From Chloroflexota bacterium (GTDB taxonomy: Bacteria; Chloroflexota; Limnocylindria; Limnocylindrales; CSP1-4): a DNA stretch of 15,982 nt. Where the stretch lies: positions 1 to 15,982 of the forward strand of contig JAOUEG010000016.1 in the NCBI GenBank assembly GCA_029858845.1, written 5' to 3'. Numbering within the stretch: position 1 is the stretch's first letter; every line of letters begins with the position of its first letter. This document shows, piece by piece, positions 6,987-14,445 of this stretch. The notes beneath the pieces were generated by a model. That model saw only the letters and a program-made list of their open reading frames with translations. It was not told the origin of the DNA and searched no databases. A program made the position numbers and the translations under genes.

Positions 6987-8551
6987 CGAGCATGACGCTG
7001 CCGCGCACCACGATCGACCCCGACGCCCTGACCATGGCCGGGATCCGCGCGGGCGTGCTCCGTGATCGGCCGGTCACGGTCCTCGGATTCGCGCGGAGCG
7101 GGATCGCCCTGGCGCGGTTCCTGGCCGACTCCGGCGCACGGGTCACCATCTACGATGGCAGGCCCGCCGGCGAGCTCTCGGCGGCCATCGAGGCCCTCGA
7201 GGGGAGAGAGGTAGCCCTGGCCCTCGGTCCCGACGTCGATCCGGCGGCCGCGTGGGCGGGCGCGGCCCTCGTGACCACGTCGCCGTCGATCAACCCGGAT
7301 TTCCCGACGACCGAGCCGCGCCTCCGCTCCGCCCTTGGGGCGCTGGTCCGGGCTCGAGCCGACGGCGATGCCGCGGCTCCGGCCCTGGTGTCCGAGCCGG
7401 ATCTCTTCCTTCGGCTGTGCGTCGCCCCCACCGTGGGCGTGACCGGCACCAAGGGCAAGACGACGACGGCGTCACTGACGGCCGCGATCCTCGCGGCCGA
7501 TCCGAGCCACCCGGCGATCCTCGGGGGCAACATCGGAATCCCGATCGTCGGGCGGCTGCCCGAGCTGAAGCCTTCGCATCGGGTCGTGTTCGAGCTCTCC
7601 GAGCTGCAACTCCCGACGCTATCGCGCGGCACGACCGTTGCGCTCTACACGAACGTCACGTCCGATCACCTCGACCGACATGGATCCCTGTCGGCCTATC
7701 GACGCGTCAAGCGGCGGCTGGCCGAACTCGTCGATCCGGACGGCGCGCTCGTCCTCAACGCGGAAGATCCCGTGGTGGCTTCGTACGCCGGTCTCGGTGC
7801 AACGACGGCTGTCCTGTACCGGCGGGAGCGGCCGATGCCCGGTGGCATCGGCGTCGTGGACGGCTGGATCGTCGCGGCCGGCGTCCCGCGCCTCCCGATC
7901 GCCGGCGGCGGCGCCGCGGCCACCGGTCCCGCGGGCCGGATCATGCCGGTCGGCGAGCTGGCCATCCCCGGCCGTCACAACATCTCCAATGCCCTCGCCG
8001 CGATCACGGTCGGACTGCTATTCGGAGTCGCCCCCGACGCGATCCGCGAAGCGGCCGCCGGCTTCACCGGGGTCGCGCATCGTCTCGAGCCGGTCGCGCT
8101 CATCGACGGGGTCCGATTCGTCAACGACTCCCAGGGAACGCAGCCGGATGCGGTCATCGCCGCGCTGCGCGCATTCGAGCCGCCCGTCGTGCTGATCGCC
8201 GGCGGCCGAGACAAGGGCGTGGACCTGTCCGACCTCCCGCCGGTCGTTGCCGCCCGAGCCGTGGCGGCCGTCGTCATCGGCGAGAGCGGGCCAGCCCTCG
8301 CCGGGATGTTCCGTGACGCCGGCCTGGCGCACGTCGAGGGCGCCGGATCGCTCGAGGCGGCTGTCGTACGTGCCGACGCCTTGGCCCGCGAAGCTCTCGT
8401 GACCGCAGGGTCAGCGTCCGGTCCCGCCACGGTCCTGCTCAGCCCGGCCGCAGCCAGCTTCGACCTGTTCGCGGACTACGCCGCCCGGGGAGAGGCCTTC
8501 AAGAGCGCCGTCGCGGCACTGGCCGCCTCCCGGCGAGGGAGGGATCGATGA
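6983..8551 (+). CDS. murD: UDP-MurNAc-L-alanine:D-glutamate ligase MurD
   Basis: MurD adds D-Glu to UDP-MurNAc-L-Ala with ATP. Domain order is standard: an N-terminal Rossmann-like UDP-binding domain starting VTVLGFARSG, an ATPase domain with P-loop GTKGKTTT (Gly155, Lys159), ELSELQL, TSDHLDRH and Lys243 in YRRVKRRL at the carbamylated position, and a C-terminal domain with GVAHRLE, GGRDKG, LLSPAAASFDLF and RGEAF. The NDSKATN-type motif reads NDSQGTQ: the threonine is kept and Lys is replaced by Gln. At 522 residues it is about 80 longer than E. coli MurD, with extra Ala/Gly-rich sequence before the PGRHNISN motif and near the N-terminus. I chose GTG 6983 because it makes the same GTGA overlap seen elsewhere in the cluster; ATG 6992 is nearly equivalent. 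The frame stays open far upstream inside murF and mraY, which is not coding. Confidence 0.93.
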   Translation: MTSMTLPRTTIDPDALTMAGIRAGVLRDRPVTVLGFARSGIALARFLADSGARVTIYDGRPAGELSAAIEALEGREVALALGPDVDPAAAWAGAALVTTSPSINPDFPTTEPRLRSALGALVRARADGDAAAPALVSEPDLFLRLCVAPTVGVTGTKGKTTTASLTAAILAADPSHPAILGGNIGIPIVGRLPELKPSHRVVFELSELQLPTLSRGTTVALYTNVTSDHLDRHGSLSAYRRVKRRLAELVDPDGALVLNAEDPVVASYAGLGATTAVLYRRERPMPGGIGVVDGWIVAAGVPRLPIAGGGAAATGPAGRIMPVGELAIPGRHNISNALAAITVGLLFGVAPDAIREAAAGFTGVAHRLEPVALIDGVRFVNDSQGTQPDAVIAALRAFEPPVVLIAGGRDKGVDLSDLPPVVAARAVAAVVIGESGPALAGMFRDAGLAHVEGAGSLEAAVVRADALAREALVTAGSASGPATVLLSPAAASFDLFADYAARGEAFKSAVAALAASRRGRDR

Positions 8552-9879
8552 ACGTCGCGCCACCGATCCGCCGCTTCGGTCAGCGGCTCGTCCCGGAGCG
8601 ATCGACCGAGCCGGCTCCGGGAGTCGATGTCCGGCGCACGGCCAACCGGTCGCCTGCCCGGAACCCCGCGCAGATCCTGCAGCGCGAGCGCCACCAGCCC
8701 GACTACATGATCCTCGTCGTGGTCGTGGCGCTGTCCGCCATCGGGATCCTGATGGTCTATTCGTCGTCCGCCCTGCGCGGGTACCTCGCGGCCGACGATA
8801 CCTTCGCCACCGTCGGTCCCCAGATCCAGTGGGCGCTGCTCGGGGTCATCGCCATGGTCGTGATGATGCGGGTGGACTACCGATACCTGCGTCTCGCGTC
8901 GGTCCCGTTCCTCGCCGTATCGATCATCCTGCTGGCGCTTGTCTTCGTCGACCAATTCAACGTGGTGGTCGGCGGGTCTGCCCGCTGGCTCAAGCTCCCG
9001 GGTCTGCCCGCGATCCATCCCGCCGAGATCGCCAAGTTGGCGCTCGTCATCTACCTCGCCCACTGGCTCGCCAAGCGCGGTACCAAGGTCCACGGCTTCT
9101 GGGCGGGGACCGTTCCGTTCCTCGTGATCCTGGCGCCGATCTGCTTGCTCGTCTTCCGGGAACCGGATCTCGGTACGACCACGGTCATCGCCCTGACGGG
9201 ATTCATGATGTTCTTCGTGGCCGGGGCCAACATGCTGCACCTGGCGGTGCTCGGCTCCGGCGCGTTCATGGCCGCGATCGTGCTGGGCCTGCGCGGCTAC
9301 CAGATGGAGCGGATCAGGACGTGGCTGGACCCATGGTCCGATCCCCTGGGCTCGGGGTTCCACACGGTCCAGGGGCTCCTTGCCCTGGGCGCCGGAGGCA
9401 TCGCCGGACGCGGCCTAGGCCAGAGCATGGTGTCCGTCCCGAACGCGTTCAACGACTTCATCTTCGCCGAGGTCGGCCAGGAGTTCGGCCTCGTCGGTGC
9501 CGTCATCGTGATCGCCCTGTTCGCCGGCCTGGCGTACTCTGGCGCCAGGGTCGCCCTGGCCGCACCGGATACCTTCGGTGCCCTCCTGGCGGCGGGGATC
9601 ACCGGCTGGCTGTGCATCCAGGCCTTCATCAACATCGCCGTCGTCGTGACACTGGTGCCGATCACCGGCATCACGCTCCCGTTCCTCAGCGCCGGCGGCT
9701 CATCGCTCATCATCAGTTTCGCGGCGGTCGGCATCCTGCTGTCGATCTCGCGGGAGACCATCGAGAAGGGGACCTGGAACGACGATGCGACTGCTCATCG
9801 CCGGCGGGGGGACCGGCGGGCACATCTACCCGGCGCTGGCCGTCGCCCGGTCGCTGCGCGATCGGCGGGAAGGCGCTGA
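8548..9879 (+). CDS. ftsW: Septal peptidoglycan glycosyltransferase FtsW (SEDS family)
   Basis: FtsW polymerises lipid II into glycan strands at the septum and partners FtsI. The 443-residue protein has a basic cytoplasmic N-terminus of about 50 residues followed by about ten transmembrane helices. Family signatures include MVYSSSA in the first helix, GGSARWLKLPG, HPAEIAKLALVIYLA, FREPDLGTTTV, the catalytic-site NDFIFAEVGQEFG with Asp303, and ITLPFLSAGGSSLI near the end. The start overlaps the murD stop as ATGA and has a good GAGGGAGGG ribosome site. The oddity is the C-terminus: the frame runs 95 bases into murG, so the last 31 residues are encoded out of frame by the beginning of murG and form an Arg-rich cytoplasmic tail. 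Confidence 0.95.
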   Translation: MNVAPPIRRFGQRLVPERSTEPAPGVDVRRTANRSPARNPAQILQRERHQPDYMILVVVVALSAIGILMVYSSSALRGYLAADDTFATVGPQIQWALLGVIAMVVMMRVDYRYLRLASVPFLAVSIILLALVFVDQFNVVVGGSARWLKLPGLPAIHPAEIAKLALVIYLAHWLAKRGTKVHGFWAGTVPFLVILAPICLLVFREPDLGTTTVIALTGFMMFFVAGANMLHLAVLGSGAFMAAIVLGLRGYQMERIRTWLDPWSDPLGSGFHTVQGLLALGAGGIAGRGLGQSMVSVPNAFNDFIFAEVGQEFGLVGAVIVIALFAGLAYSGARVALAAPDTFGALLAAGITGWLCIQAFINIAVVVTLVPITGITLPFLSAGGSSLIISFAAVGILLSISRETIEKGTWNDDATAHRRRGDRRAHLPGAGRRPVAARSAGRR

Positions 9880-10945
9880 GCTCAGCTGGATCGGCGGCCA
9901 CCGCGGCCTTGAGGGCGGGATCGTCCCCGCGGCGGGGATACCGCTGCGCCGCCTTGCGCTCCGGTCGCTTCGATCCGTCGACGTCAACGTCCACGTTGCG
10001 CTCGATCCGATCCGCCTTGCCGCATCCGTGCCGCAGGCGGCTGCCATGCTTGCCGTCGAGCGCCCGGCCGCCATCTTCACGACCGGTGGCTATGTCGCGG
10101 TCCCGGTCCTGATGGCAGCGGCGCCGCTCGGGATCCCCGTCATCCTGTGGGAGGGGAACGTCGTCCCCGGTCGTGCGGTGCGCGCCACGGCGCGTCTGGC
10201 CGACGTTCTCGCGGTGTCGTTCGCCGCCACCTGCGCGGCGCTGGGGCCGGCCGCTCCCGGACGGCCATGCTACGTGACCGGGACCCCGATCCGGGACACG
10301 CGGACCGTGGACCGTCAGGGGGCACGCCTCCGGATGGGCATCGAGCCGGACCTGCCGGTCCTACTGATCTTCGGGGGGTCGCAGGCGGTCCGGCGGTTCA
10401 ATGCCGCGGCGGCGGAGGCACTGCCGCGACTGGTGGAGCGCGTGGCGGTCATCCACGTGACCGGCGACGACGGTTATGCGGCGGCCCTGGCCGCGCGCGA
10501 CGCCCTGCCGGAGGATCGGCGGGCCCGCTACCTGCCGCACGCGTTCCTGCGCGAGGACATGTTGAGCGCCCTGGCAGTCGCGGACCTGGTCGTCGGTCGC
10601 GCCGGCTCATCCACGCTCGCCGAGGTGACTGCGCTGCGCCTACCGATGGTCGTCGTCCCGTATCCGCACGCGGCCGGCCATCAGCTCGCCAACGCCCGCC
10701 AGTTGATCGACGCCGGTGCCGCCCGGCTGGTGGACGATGCCGACTTCGATGCCGAGGCACTGCTCGAGGCGGCGGCCATCCTCGAGGAGCCCACGGTGCT
10801 CGGTGCCATGGCCGCCGCCGCGGGTCGGCTGGGGCGACCGGCCGCTGCGGAAGCGGTGGCGGATCTCGTCCTCGCCGCCGCGGCCCGGGAACCGCTGCCT
10901 GACCAGCAGGTCGTGGACCGCCGATCGCGGGGCCTCCGGGCGTGA
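9785..10945 (+). CDS. murG: Lipid II synthase MurG (UDP-GlcNAc transferase)
   Basis: MurG adds GlcNAc from UDP-GlcNAc to lipid I at the inner face of the membrane, producing lipid II. The 386-residue protein is a GT-B glycosyltransferase. It opens with MRLLIAGGGTGGHIYPALA, the first glycine loop and catalytic-region His13. It continues with FTTGGYVAVP, WEGNVVPG (in place of the common HEQNxxxG), TGTPIR, the second glycine loop FGGSQAVRRFN, RAGSSTLAE and PHAAGHQLANAR in the UDP-GlcNAc site. The ATG at 9785 is fixed by the conserved N-terminus and lies inside ftsW in another frame (95-base overlap). The C-terminal tail of about 20 residues looks unconserved. The stop overlaps murB as GTGA. The murC gene that often follows is not here. 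Confidence 0.94.
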   Translation: MRLLIAGGGTGGHIYPALAVARSLRDRREGAELSWIGGHRGLEGGIVPAAGIPLRRLALRSLRSVDVNVHVALDPIRLAASVPQAAAMLAVERPAAIFTTGGYVAVPVLMAAAPLGIPVILWEGNVVPGRAVRATARLADVLAVSFAATCAALGPAAPGRPCYVTGTPIRDTRTVDRQGARLRMGIEPDLPVLLIFGGSQAVRRFNAAAAEALPRLVERVAVIHVTGDDGYAAALAARDALPEDRRARYLPHAFLREDMLSALAVADLVVGRAGSSTLAEVTALRLPMVVVPYPHAAGHQLANARQLIDAGAARLVDDADFDAEALLEAAAILEEPTVLGAMAAAAGRLGRPAAAEAVADLVLAAAAREPLPDQQVVDRRSRGLRA

Positions 10946-11937
10946 GTCCTGCGATGCCCGGTGGGATGCCACGGACGCCGCCGGGATTCGACGCGATCGG
11001 CACCGGGTCCGAGATCCAGCGCCGGATCGGGGTCAAGACCTCGCGCGATGAGCCCCTGGCTCGCTTCACCACGATGCGGGTCGGCGGACCCGCCGACCTC
11101 TTCGCCACGATCCGCAACGCCTTCGAACTGCGGGCACTCGTCCGGTTCGCGCGCGTGCGCCGCCTGCCCTATCTCGTGCTGGGTCGGGGGAGTGACGTGG
11201 TCATCAGCGATCGCGGGGTGCGGGGCCTGGTGATCCAGGTCCGTGCCGAGGCATCGCGGGTGGATCAGGACCGCTACATCGTGGACGCCGGCGTACCGAT
11301 GGCTCGAGCCGCGACCGAGACCCAGCAGGCCGGCCTGTCCGGCCTGGAGTTCGGGCTGGCGATCCCCGGGACGGTCGGCGGGGCCGTCTGGGCCAACGCC
11401 GGCGCGCACGGCGCGGACGTGGCTGCGGTCCTGGAGTCCGCGCGCCTCATGGACAGCGCCGGCGTCGAGCACGTCGTCCCGGCGGCGGAACTCGGGCTCG
11501 CCTACCGCGATTCCCGCCTCAAGCATCCCCCCACGGACGGCTTCCCGGAGCTGCTCCTCGAGGCGACCTTCCAGCTCGAGCGAGCCGACGCCGCCACGAT
11601 CAAGGGCCGATTGGACGAGATCCGACGGTGGCGCCAGGCGCACCAGCCTCTCGGACTTCCGTCGGCCGGGAGCGTCTTCCGCAATCCGCCGGGCGACTCG
11701 GCCGGACGCCTGATCGACGAGGCCGGCCTGAAGGGCACGAGGATCGGCGGCGCCGCCGTTTCGGAGAAGCACGCCAACTTCATCGTCAACGACCGCAAGG
11801 GCTCGGCGGCCGACGTTCGCCGCTTGGCCGACCACGTGCGTGCCGCGATCGCCGACCTCCACGGGATCGAGCTCGAATACGAGATCGAGTTCCCCGGCGA
11901 TTGGGAGGGATGGCCGTGGCCGGAGGCCGTGGCGTGA
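10942..11937 (+). CDS. murB: UDP-N-acetylenolpyruvoylglucosamine reductase MurB
   Basis: MurB is the FAD enzyme that reduces UDP-GlcNAc-enolpyruvate to UDP-MurNAc with NADPH. The 331-residue protein has TTMRVGGPAD and LGRGSDVVISD (usually GGGSN) in the FAD domain, GLEFGLAIPGTVGGAV followed by NAGAHG, YRDSRLK, and QPLGLPSAGSVFRNP with the proton-donor Ser244. GLKGTRIGGAAVSEKHANFIVN and a C-terminal Glu-rich strand (LEYEIEF) follow. The QPxGxPSxGSxFxNP arrangement fits the type II form, which lacks the Tyr-loop insertion of E. coli MurB. GTG 10942 overlaps the murG stop; in-frame ATG codons at 10954 and 10966 are possible starts, and the first 20 residues look poorly conserved. The stop overlaps ddl. 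Confidence 0.94.
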   Translation: MSPAMPGGMPRTPPGFDAIGTGSEIQRRIGVKTSRDEPLARFTTMRVGGPADLFATIRNAFELRALVRFARVRRLPYLVLGRGSDVVISDRGVRGLVIQVRAEASRVDQDRYIVDAGVPMARAATETQQAGLSGLEFGLAIPGTVGGAVWANAGAHGADVAAVLESARLMDSAGVEHVVPAAELGLAYRDSRLKHPPTDGFPELLLEATFQLERADAATIKGRLDEIRRWRQAHQPLGLPSAGSVFRNPPGDSAGRLIDEAGLKGTRIGGAAVSEKHANFIVNDRKGSAADVRRLADHVRAAIADLHGIELEYEIEFPGDWEGWPWPEAVA

Positions 11938-13061
11938 CGGCGCCCGGGCTCGAACCGCCGGTCCTGGTCCTCCTGGGCGGCCCGTCCGCGGAACACGACG
12001 TGTCCGTCGTCTCGGGGACCGCCGTCGCGGACGCGCTCAGGGACGCCGGAGCTCGAGTGGAGAGCGTCCTGATCGACCTTCATGGCGCTTGGTGGTTCCT
12101 GCCCGCCGATCACCGGCGTGACGGTCGTCCGGCGGCCGCCTACGACGACCCCGTGGCTCTCGGAGCGCGCGGCCCGATCGGCATCGGCTCGGCCATGGCC
12201 GAACTGGCCGGTCGTCCGGAACCGCCGGTCGTGTTCATCGCGCTGCATGGCCCCTTCGGCGAGGATGGGACGATCCAGGCGGTCCTCGAGGCGGCCGGCT
12301 TGCCGTACACGGGCTCGGGAGTGGCTGCGTCCGCCCTGGGCATGGACAAGGCCCTGTTCAAGCGGATGTGCCGCGGCCTGGGCCTGCCGCTGATGGACTG
12401 GCGCGAGGTCCGAGCCTCCCGCTGGAGGGCCGACCGCGCAGGGATCGCCGCCGAATTGACGGCCTTTGCGGCTTCTGGCGACGATCCGCGGCTGATGGTC
12501 AAGCCGGCACGCCTGGGCAGCAGCGTCGGCATGTCGCTCGTACATGCGCTGCCGGAGCTCGACGCTGCGCTCGACACCGCCTTCCACTACGACGACCTGG
12601 CTCTCGTCGAACGCTACCTCGCGGGGGCTCGCGATCTCGAGGTATCGGTCATCGGCAATGATCCGGCCACGCTCGAGGTCTACGGCCCGGGCGAGGTCAT
12701 CAGCGGCCGGGAGTTCTACGACTACGCCGCCAAGTACACCCCGGGCCTGTCCGAGACGTCGACGCGGGCCGAGGTCACGCCGGAGCAGCGGGCCCTCCTC
12801 CACAAGCTGTCACGCGACGTCTACCGGGCGATCGGTGCCGAGGGCTTCGGCAGGGTCGACTTCCTGATCTCCGACGACCGCATCGTCGTGTCGGAGATCA
12901 ATACGATCCCCGGATTCACCCCGATCAGCCTGTTCCCCACGATGCCGGCAGATGGTGGCTATGAGTTCGCCGACGTCTGCCGACGCATCGTCGACCTCGC
13001 GCTGGAGCGCCACGCGGCGCGACCCCTCGCCCGGCTGTCAGCCGGCGATCTGCCCAGGTGA
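11934..13061 (+). CDS. ddl: D-alanine--D-alanine ligase Ddl
   Basis: Ddl joins two D-Ala with ATP to make the dipeptide used by MurF. The 375-residue protein has the ATP-grasp layout: LLGGPSAEHDVSVVSG with Glu20, ALHGPFGEDG, YTGSGVAASALGMDK, KPARLGSSVGMS with Ser196, the omega-loop EFYDYAAKY with Tyr268, GRVDF and the metal-binding EINTIPGFT, then SLFPTM. Tyr at the omega-loop position is typical of D-Ala-D-Ala ligases; D-Ala-D-Lac (VanA-type) enzymes have His in this region, so an ordinary, vancomycin-binding stem peptide is predicted. GTG 11934 overlaps the murB stop as GTGA. The length is near DdlA/VanA rather than the shorter DdlB. Its place between murB and ftsQ matches many dcw clusters. 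Confidence 0.95.
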   Translation: MTAPGLEPPVLVLLGGPSAEHDVSVVSGTAVADALRDAGARVESVLIDLHGAWWFLPADHRRDGRPAAAYDDPVALGARGPIGIGSAMAELAGRPEPPVVFIALHGPFGEDGTIQAVLEAAGLPYTGSGVAASALGMDKALFKRMCRGLGLPLMDWREVRASRWRADRAGIAAELTAFAASGDDPRLMVKPARLGSSVGMSLVHALPELDAALDTAFHYDDLALVERYLAGARDLEVSVIGNDPATLEVYGPGEVISGREFYDYAAKYTPGLSETSTRAEVTPEQRALLHKLSRDVYRAIGAEGFGRVDFLISDDRIVVSEINTIPGFTPISLFPTMPADGGYEFADVCRRIVDLALERHAARPLARLSAGDLPR

Positions 13062-13065
13062 TGTC

Positions 13066-13956
13066 GTGACCCAGCGTCCCGCGCCGCGCCGCTCGACCGT
13101 GGCTAGACCGGCGGCTCGTCGGGCCACGGCCGCGGCGCCGCTCCGGCGCACCCGTCCGATCCGGCGGGCCTCGGCCGGCCTGTCCCCGGTGCGCGCCGGG
13201 GCGATGCTTGCCCTCCTCCTGTCCGCCTCCGCGATCTACGGTGTCGCCAACTCCGCGGCATTCCGCTACGAGGAACTGCGTCTCGAGGGGGCCGCCGTCA
13301 CCGATCCGACCGCCGTCGAGGCGGCGCTCGAGGTGGCACGGGACGAGAACCTGTTCCTCCTGCGTACGGGACCCCTCTCCGCCCGTCTTGCCGCGCTGTC
13401 GACCGTCCGTGACGCCACGGTCGCGGTGGAGCTTCCGAGCACGCTCGTCGTCGACCTTCGGGAGCGTGAGCCGATCCTCATCTGGCGCGTGGGGGAGCGG
13501 CGCTACCTCGTCGACGTCGATGGCAACCTGTTCGCTCTGCTCGACGACGATCCGCCCGCGGAGACCCTCGCACTGCCCGTCGTCGAGGACCGCCGCGCCG
13601 CATCCGCCGGGTTGTCGGTCGGCCGGACCCTCGATGCCGTCGACCTGGACGCCGCCACACGCCTCGCGTCGATCATTCCGTCCGACGTCGGCAGCGAAGC
13701 AGAAAGCCTCGCGGTGCAGGTCACGGATGCCAGCGGCTACGTCGTGCGCGCCCGGCCGACGAGCTGGACCGCGATATTCGGCTTCTACACTCCGAGCCTG
13801 CGGACGCCGGAGCTCGTCCCTGGACAGGTCCGCCTGCTGCGCAGCCTGCTGATCGGACGCGAGCACCTGGTGGAGCGGGTCGTCCTCGGGTCAGAGACGG
13901 ACGGCACGTACGTCGCCAAGCCGACGCCGACGCCGACGCCGACACCGAAGCCATGA
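13066..13956 (+). CDS. ftsQ: Cell division protein FtsQ (POTRA domain)
   Basis: FtsQ is a bitopic divisome scaffold that recruits FtsL/FtsB partners. The 296-residue protein has a basic cytoplasmic tail (1-43, rich in Arg, Ala and Pro), one membrane helix at about 44-62 and an extracytoplasmic POTRA domain at about 65-135 (YEELRLEGAAVTDPTAVEAAL, then NLFLLRTGPLSARL, then ATVAVELPSTLVVDLREREP). The beta domain follows with RRYLVDVDGNLF, the FtsQ family hallmark. GTG 13066 is 4 bases after an AGGTGA motif that includes the ddl stop, which supports this start. The C-terminus ends in a Thr-Pro repeat encoded by a hexanucleotide microsatellite. Sequence identity in this family is low, but fold pattern and position make the call firm. 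Confidence 0.9.
   Translation: MTQRPAPRRSTVARPAARRATAAAPLRRTRPIRRASAGLSPVRAGAMLALLLSASAIYGVANSAAFRYEELRLEGAAVTDPTAVEAALEVARDENLFLLRTGPLSARLAALSTVRDATVAVELPSTLVVDLREREPILIWRVGERRYLVDVDGNLFALLDDDPPAETLALPVVEDRRAASAGLSVGRTLDAVDLDAATRLASIIPSDVGSEAESLAVQVTDASGYVVRARPTSWTAIFGFYTPSLRTPELVPGQVRLLRSLLIGREHLVERVVLGSETDGTYVAKPTPTPTPTPKP
13921..13944 (+). repeat. CCGACG hexanucleotide tandem repeat in the ftsQ 3' end
   Basis: Three perfect CCGACG units (13921-13938) and one with a single change, CCGACA (13939-13944), encode the Pro-Thr repeats at the very C-terminus of FtsQ. The unit is a multiple of three, so gain or loss of copies would change tail length without a frameshift. Confidence 0.85.
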
Positions 13957-13986
13957 CCGATGTGGGTCGCAGGCGCGCGCGCCAAG

Positions 13987-14016
13987 TTGCCGCCCCGCCT
14001 CGCGGTCGGGTAGCCT
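13987..14016 (+). promoter_or_regulatory. Possible second promoter ahead of sbp-ftsA
   Basis: TTGCCG (13987-13992) and TAGCCT (14011-14016) are 18 bases apart in the 93-base gap between ftsQ and sbp, one of the larger gaps inside the cluster. The predicted start near 14023 gives a leader of about 27 bases. The -10 match is only partial, so this is tentative, but it would let the sbp-ftsA part be transcribed apart from the upstream mur genes. Confidence 0.35.
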
Positions 14017-14049
14017 TGCTCAAACCACCGGATCGAGGGCGATGATCAC

Positions 14050-14373
14050 GTGCTGCTACCCCTGCTCGGGCTCCTCGTGGGCGTCCTGGCGGGCCTCGTC
14101 CTCGATGTCAACGTGGGCTTCGAGCTCAGTCGATACTCGGCGGTGGCCATCCTCGCGGCGCTCGACTCCGTCCTTGGAGCGGTTCGGGCAGAACTCGACG
14201 GCGTCTACGACAATCGGATCTTCATCAGCGGATTCCTGGTCAATGCGATCACGGCGGTGCTGTTGACGTTCATCGGAGACCGACTCGGCCTGGATCTGTA
14301 CCTCGTCGCGCTCATCACCTTCGGCTTGCGCATCTTCGACAACGTGGCGCTCATCCGGCGTCACTTCCTCTAG
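14050..14373 (+). CDS. sbp: Small basic membrane protein Sbp (DUF1290 family)
   Basis: This 107-residue protein is highly similar in pattern to Sbp of Bacillus, a DUF1290 membrane protein of unknown function encoded beside division genes. Three hydrophobic segments are visible at about 1-18, 54-75 and 77-93. Shared features are the start LLPLLGLLVGVLAGLVLDV, the loop with AILAALDSVLGAVRAEL, the NRIFISGF segment, FIGDRLGLDLYLVA, and the end RIFDNVALIRRHFL. GTG 14050 gives the family N-terminus; the purine-rich GAGGGCGATGA upstream is an imperfect ribosome site. In Firmicutes and Actinobacteria sbp also sits close to ftsQ/ftsZ, so the family is probably linked to division or envelope assembly, but no activity is known to me. 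It is the best phylum marker here, because it co-occurs with ftsA in high GC. Confidence 0.92.
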   Translation: MLLPLLGLLVGVLAGLVLDVNVGFELSRYSAVAILAALDSVLGAVRAELDGVYDNRIFISGFLVNAITAVLLTFIGDRLGLDLYLVALITFGLRIFDNVALIRRHFL

Positions 14374-14445
14374 GCCCGCCGGACGGAGCAGGATCGGCAC
14401 CGGCACTCACGCCTCACCCCTACACGAACGGAGACGGACGACACG

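Noticed and set aside
7252..8316. Out-of-frame plus-strand open frame of 354 codons inside murD (a similar one of 427 codons at 8829-10112 spans ftsW and murG)
   Set aside because: Arg/Gly-rich shadow translations of coding DNA with no recognisable motifs.
14263..14302. TTGACG inside sbp considered as an internal promoter for ftsA
   Set aside because: No acceptable -10 element at 15-19 bases downstream; the hexamer encodes conserved sbp residues.
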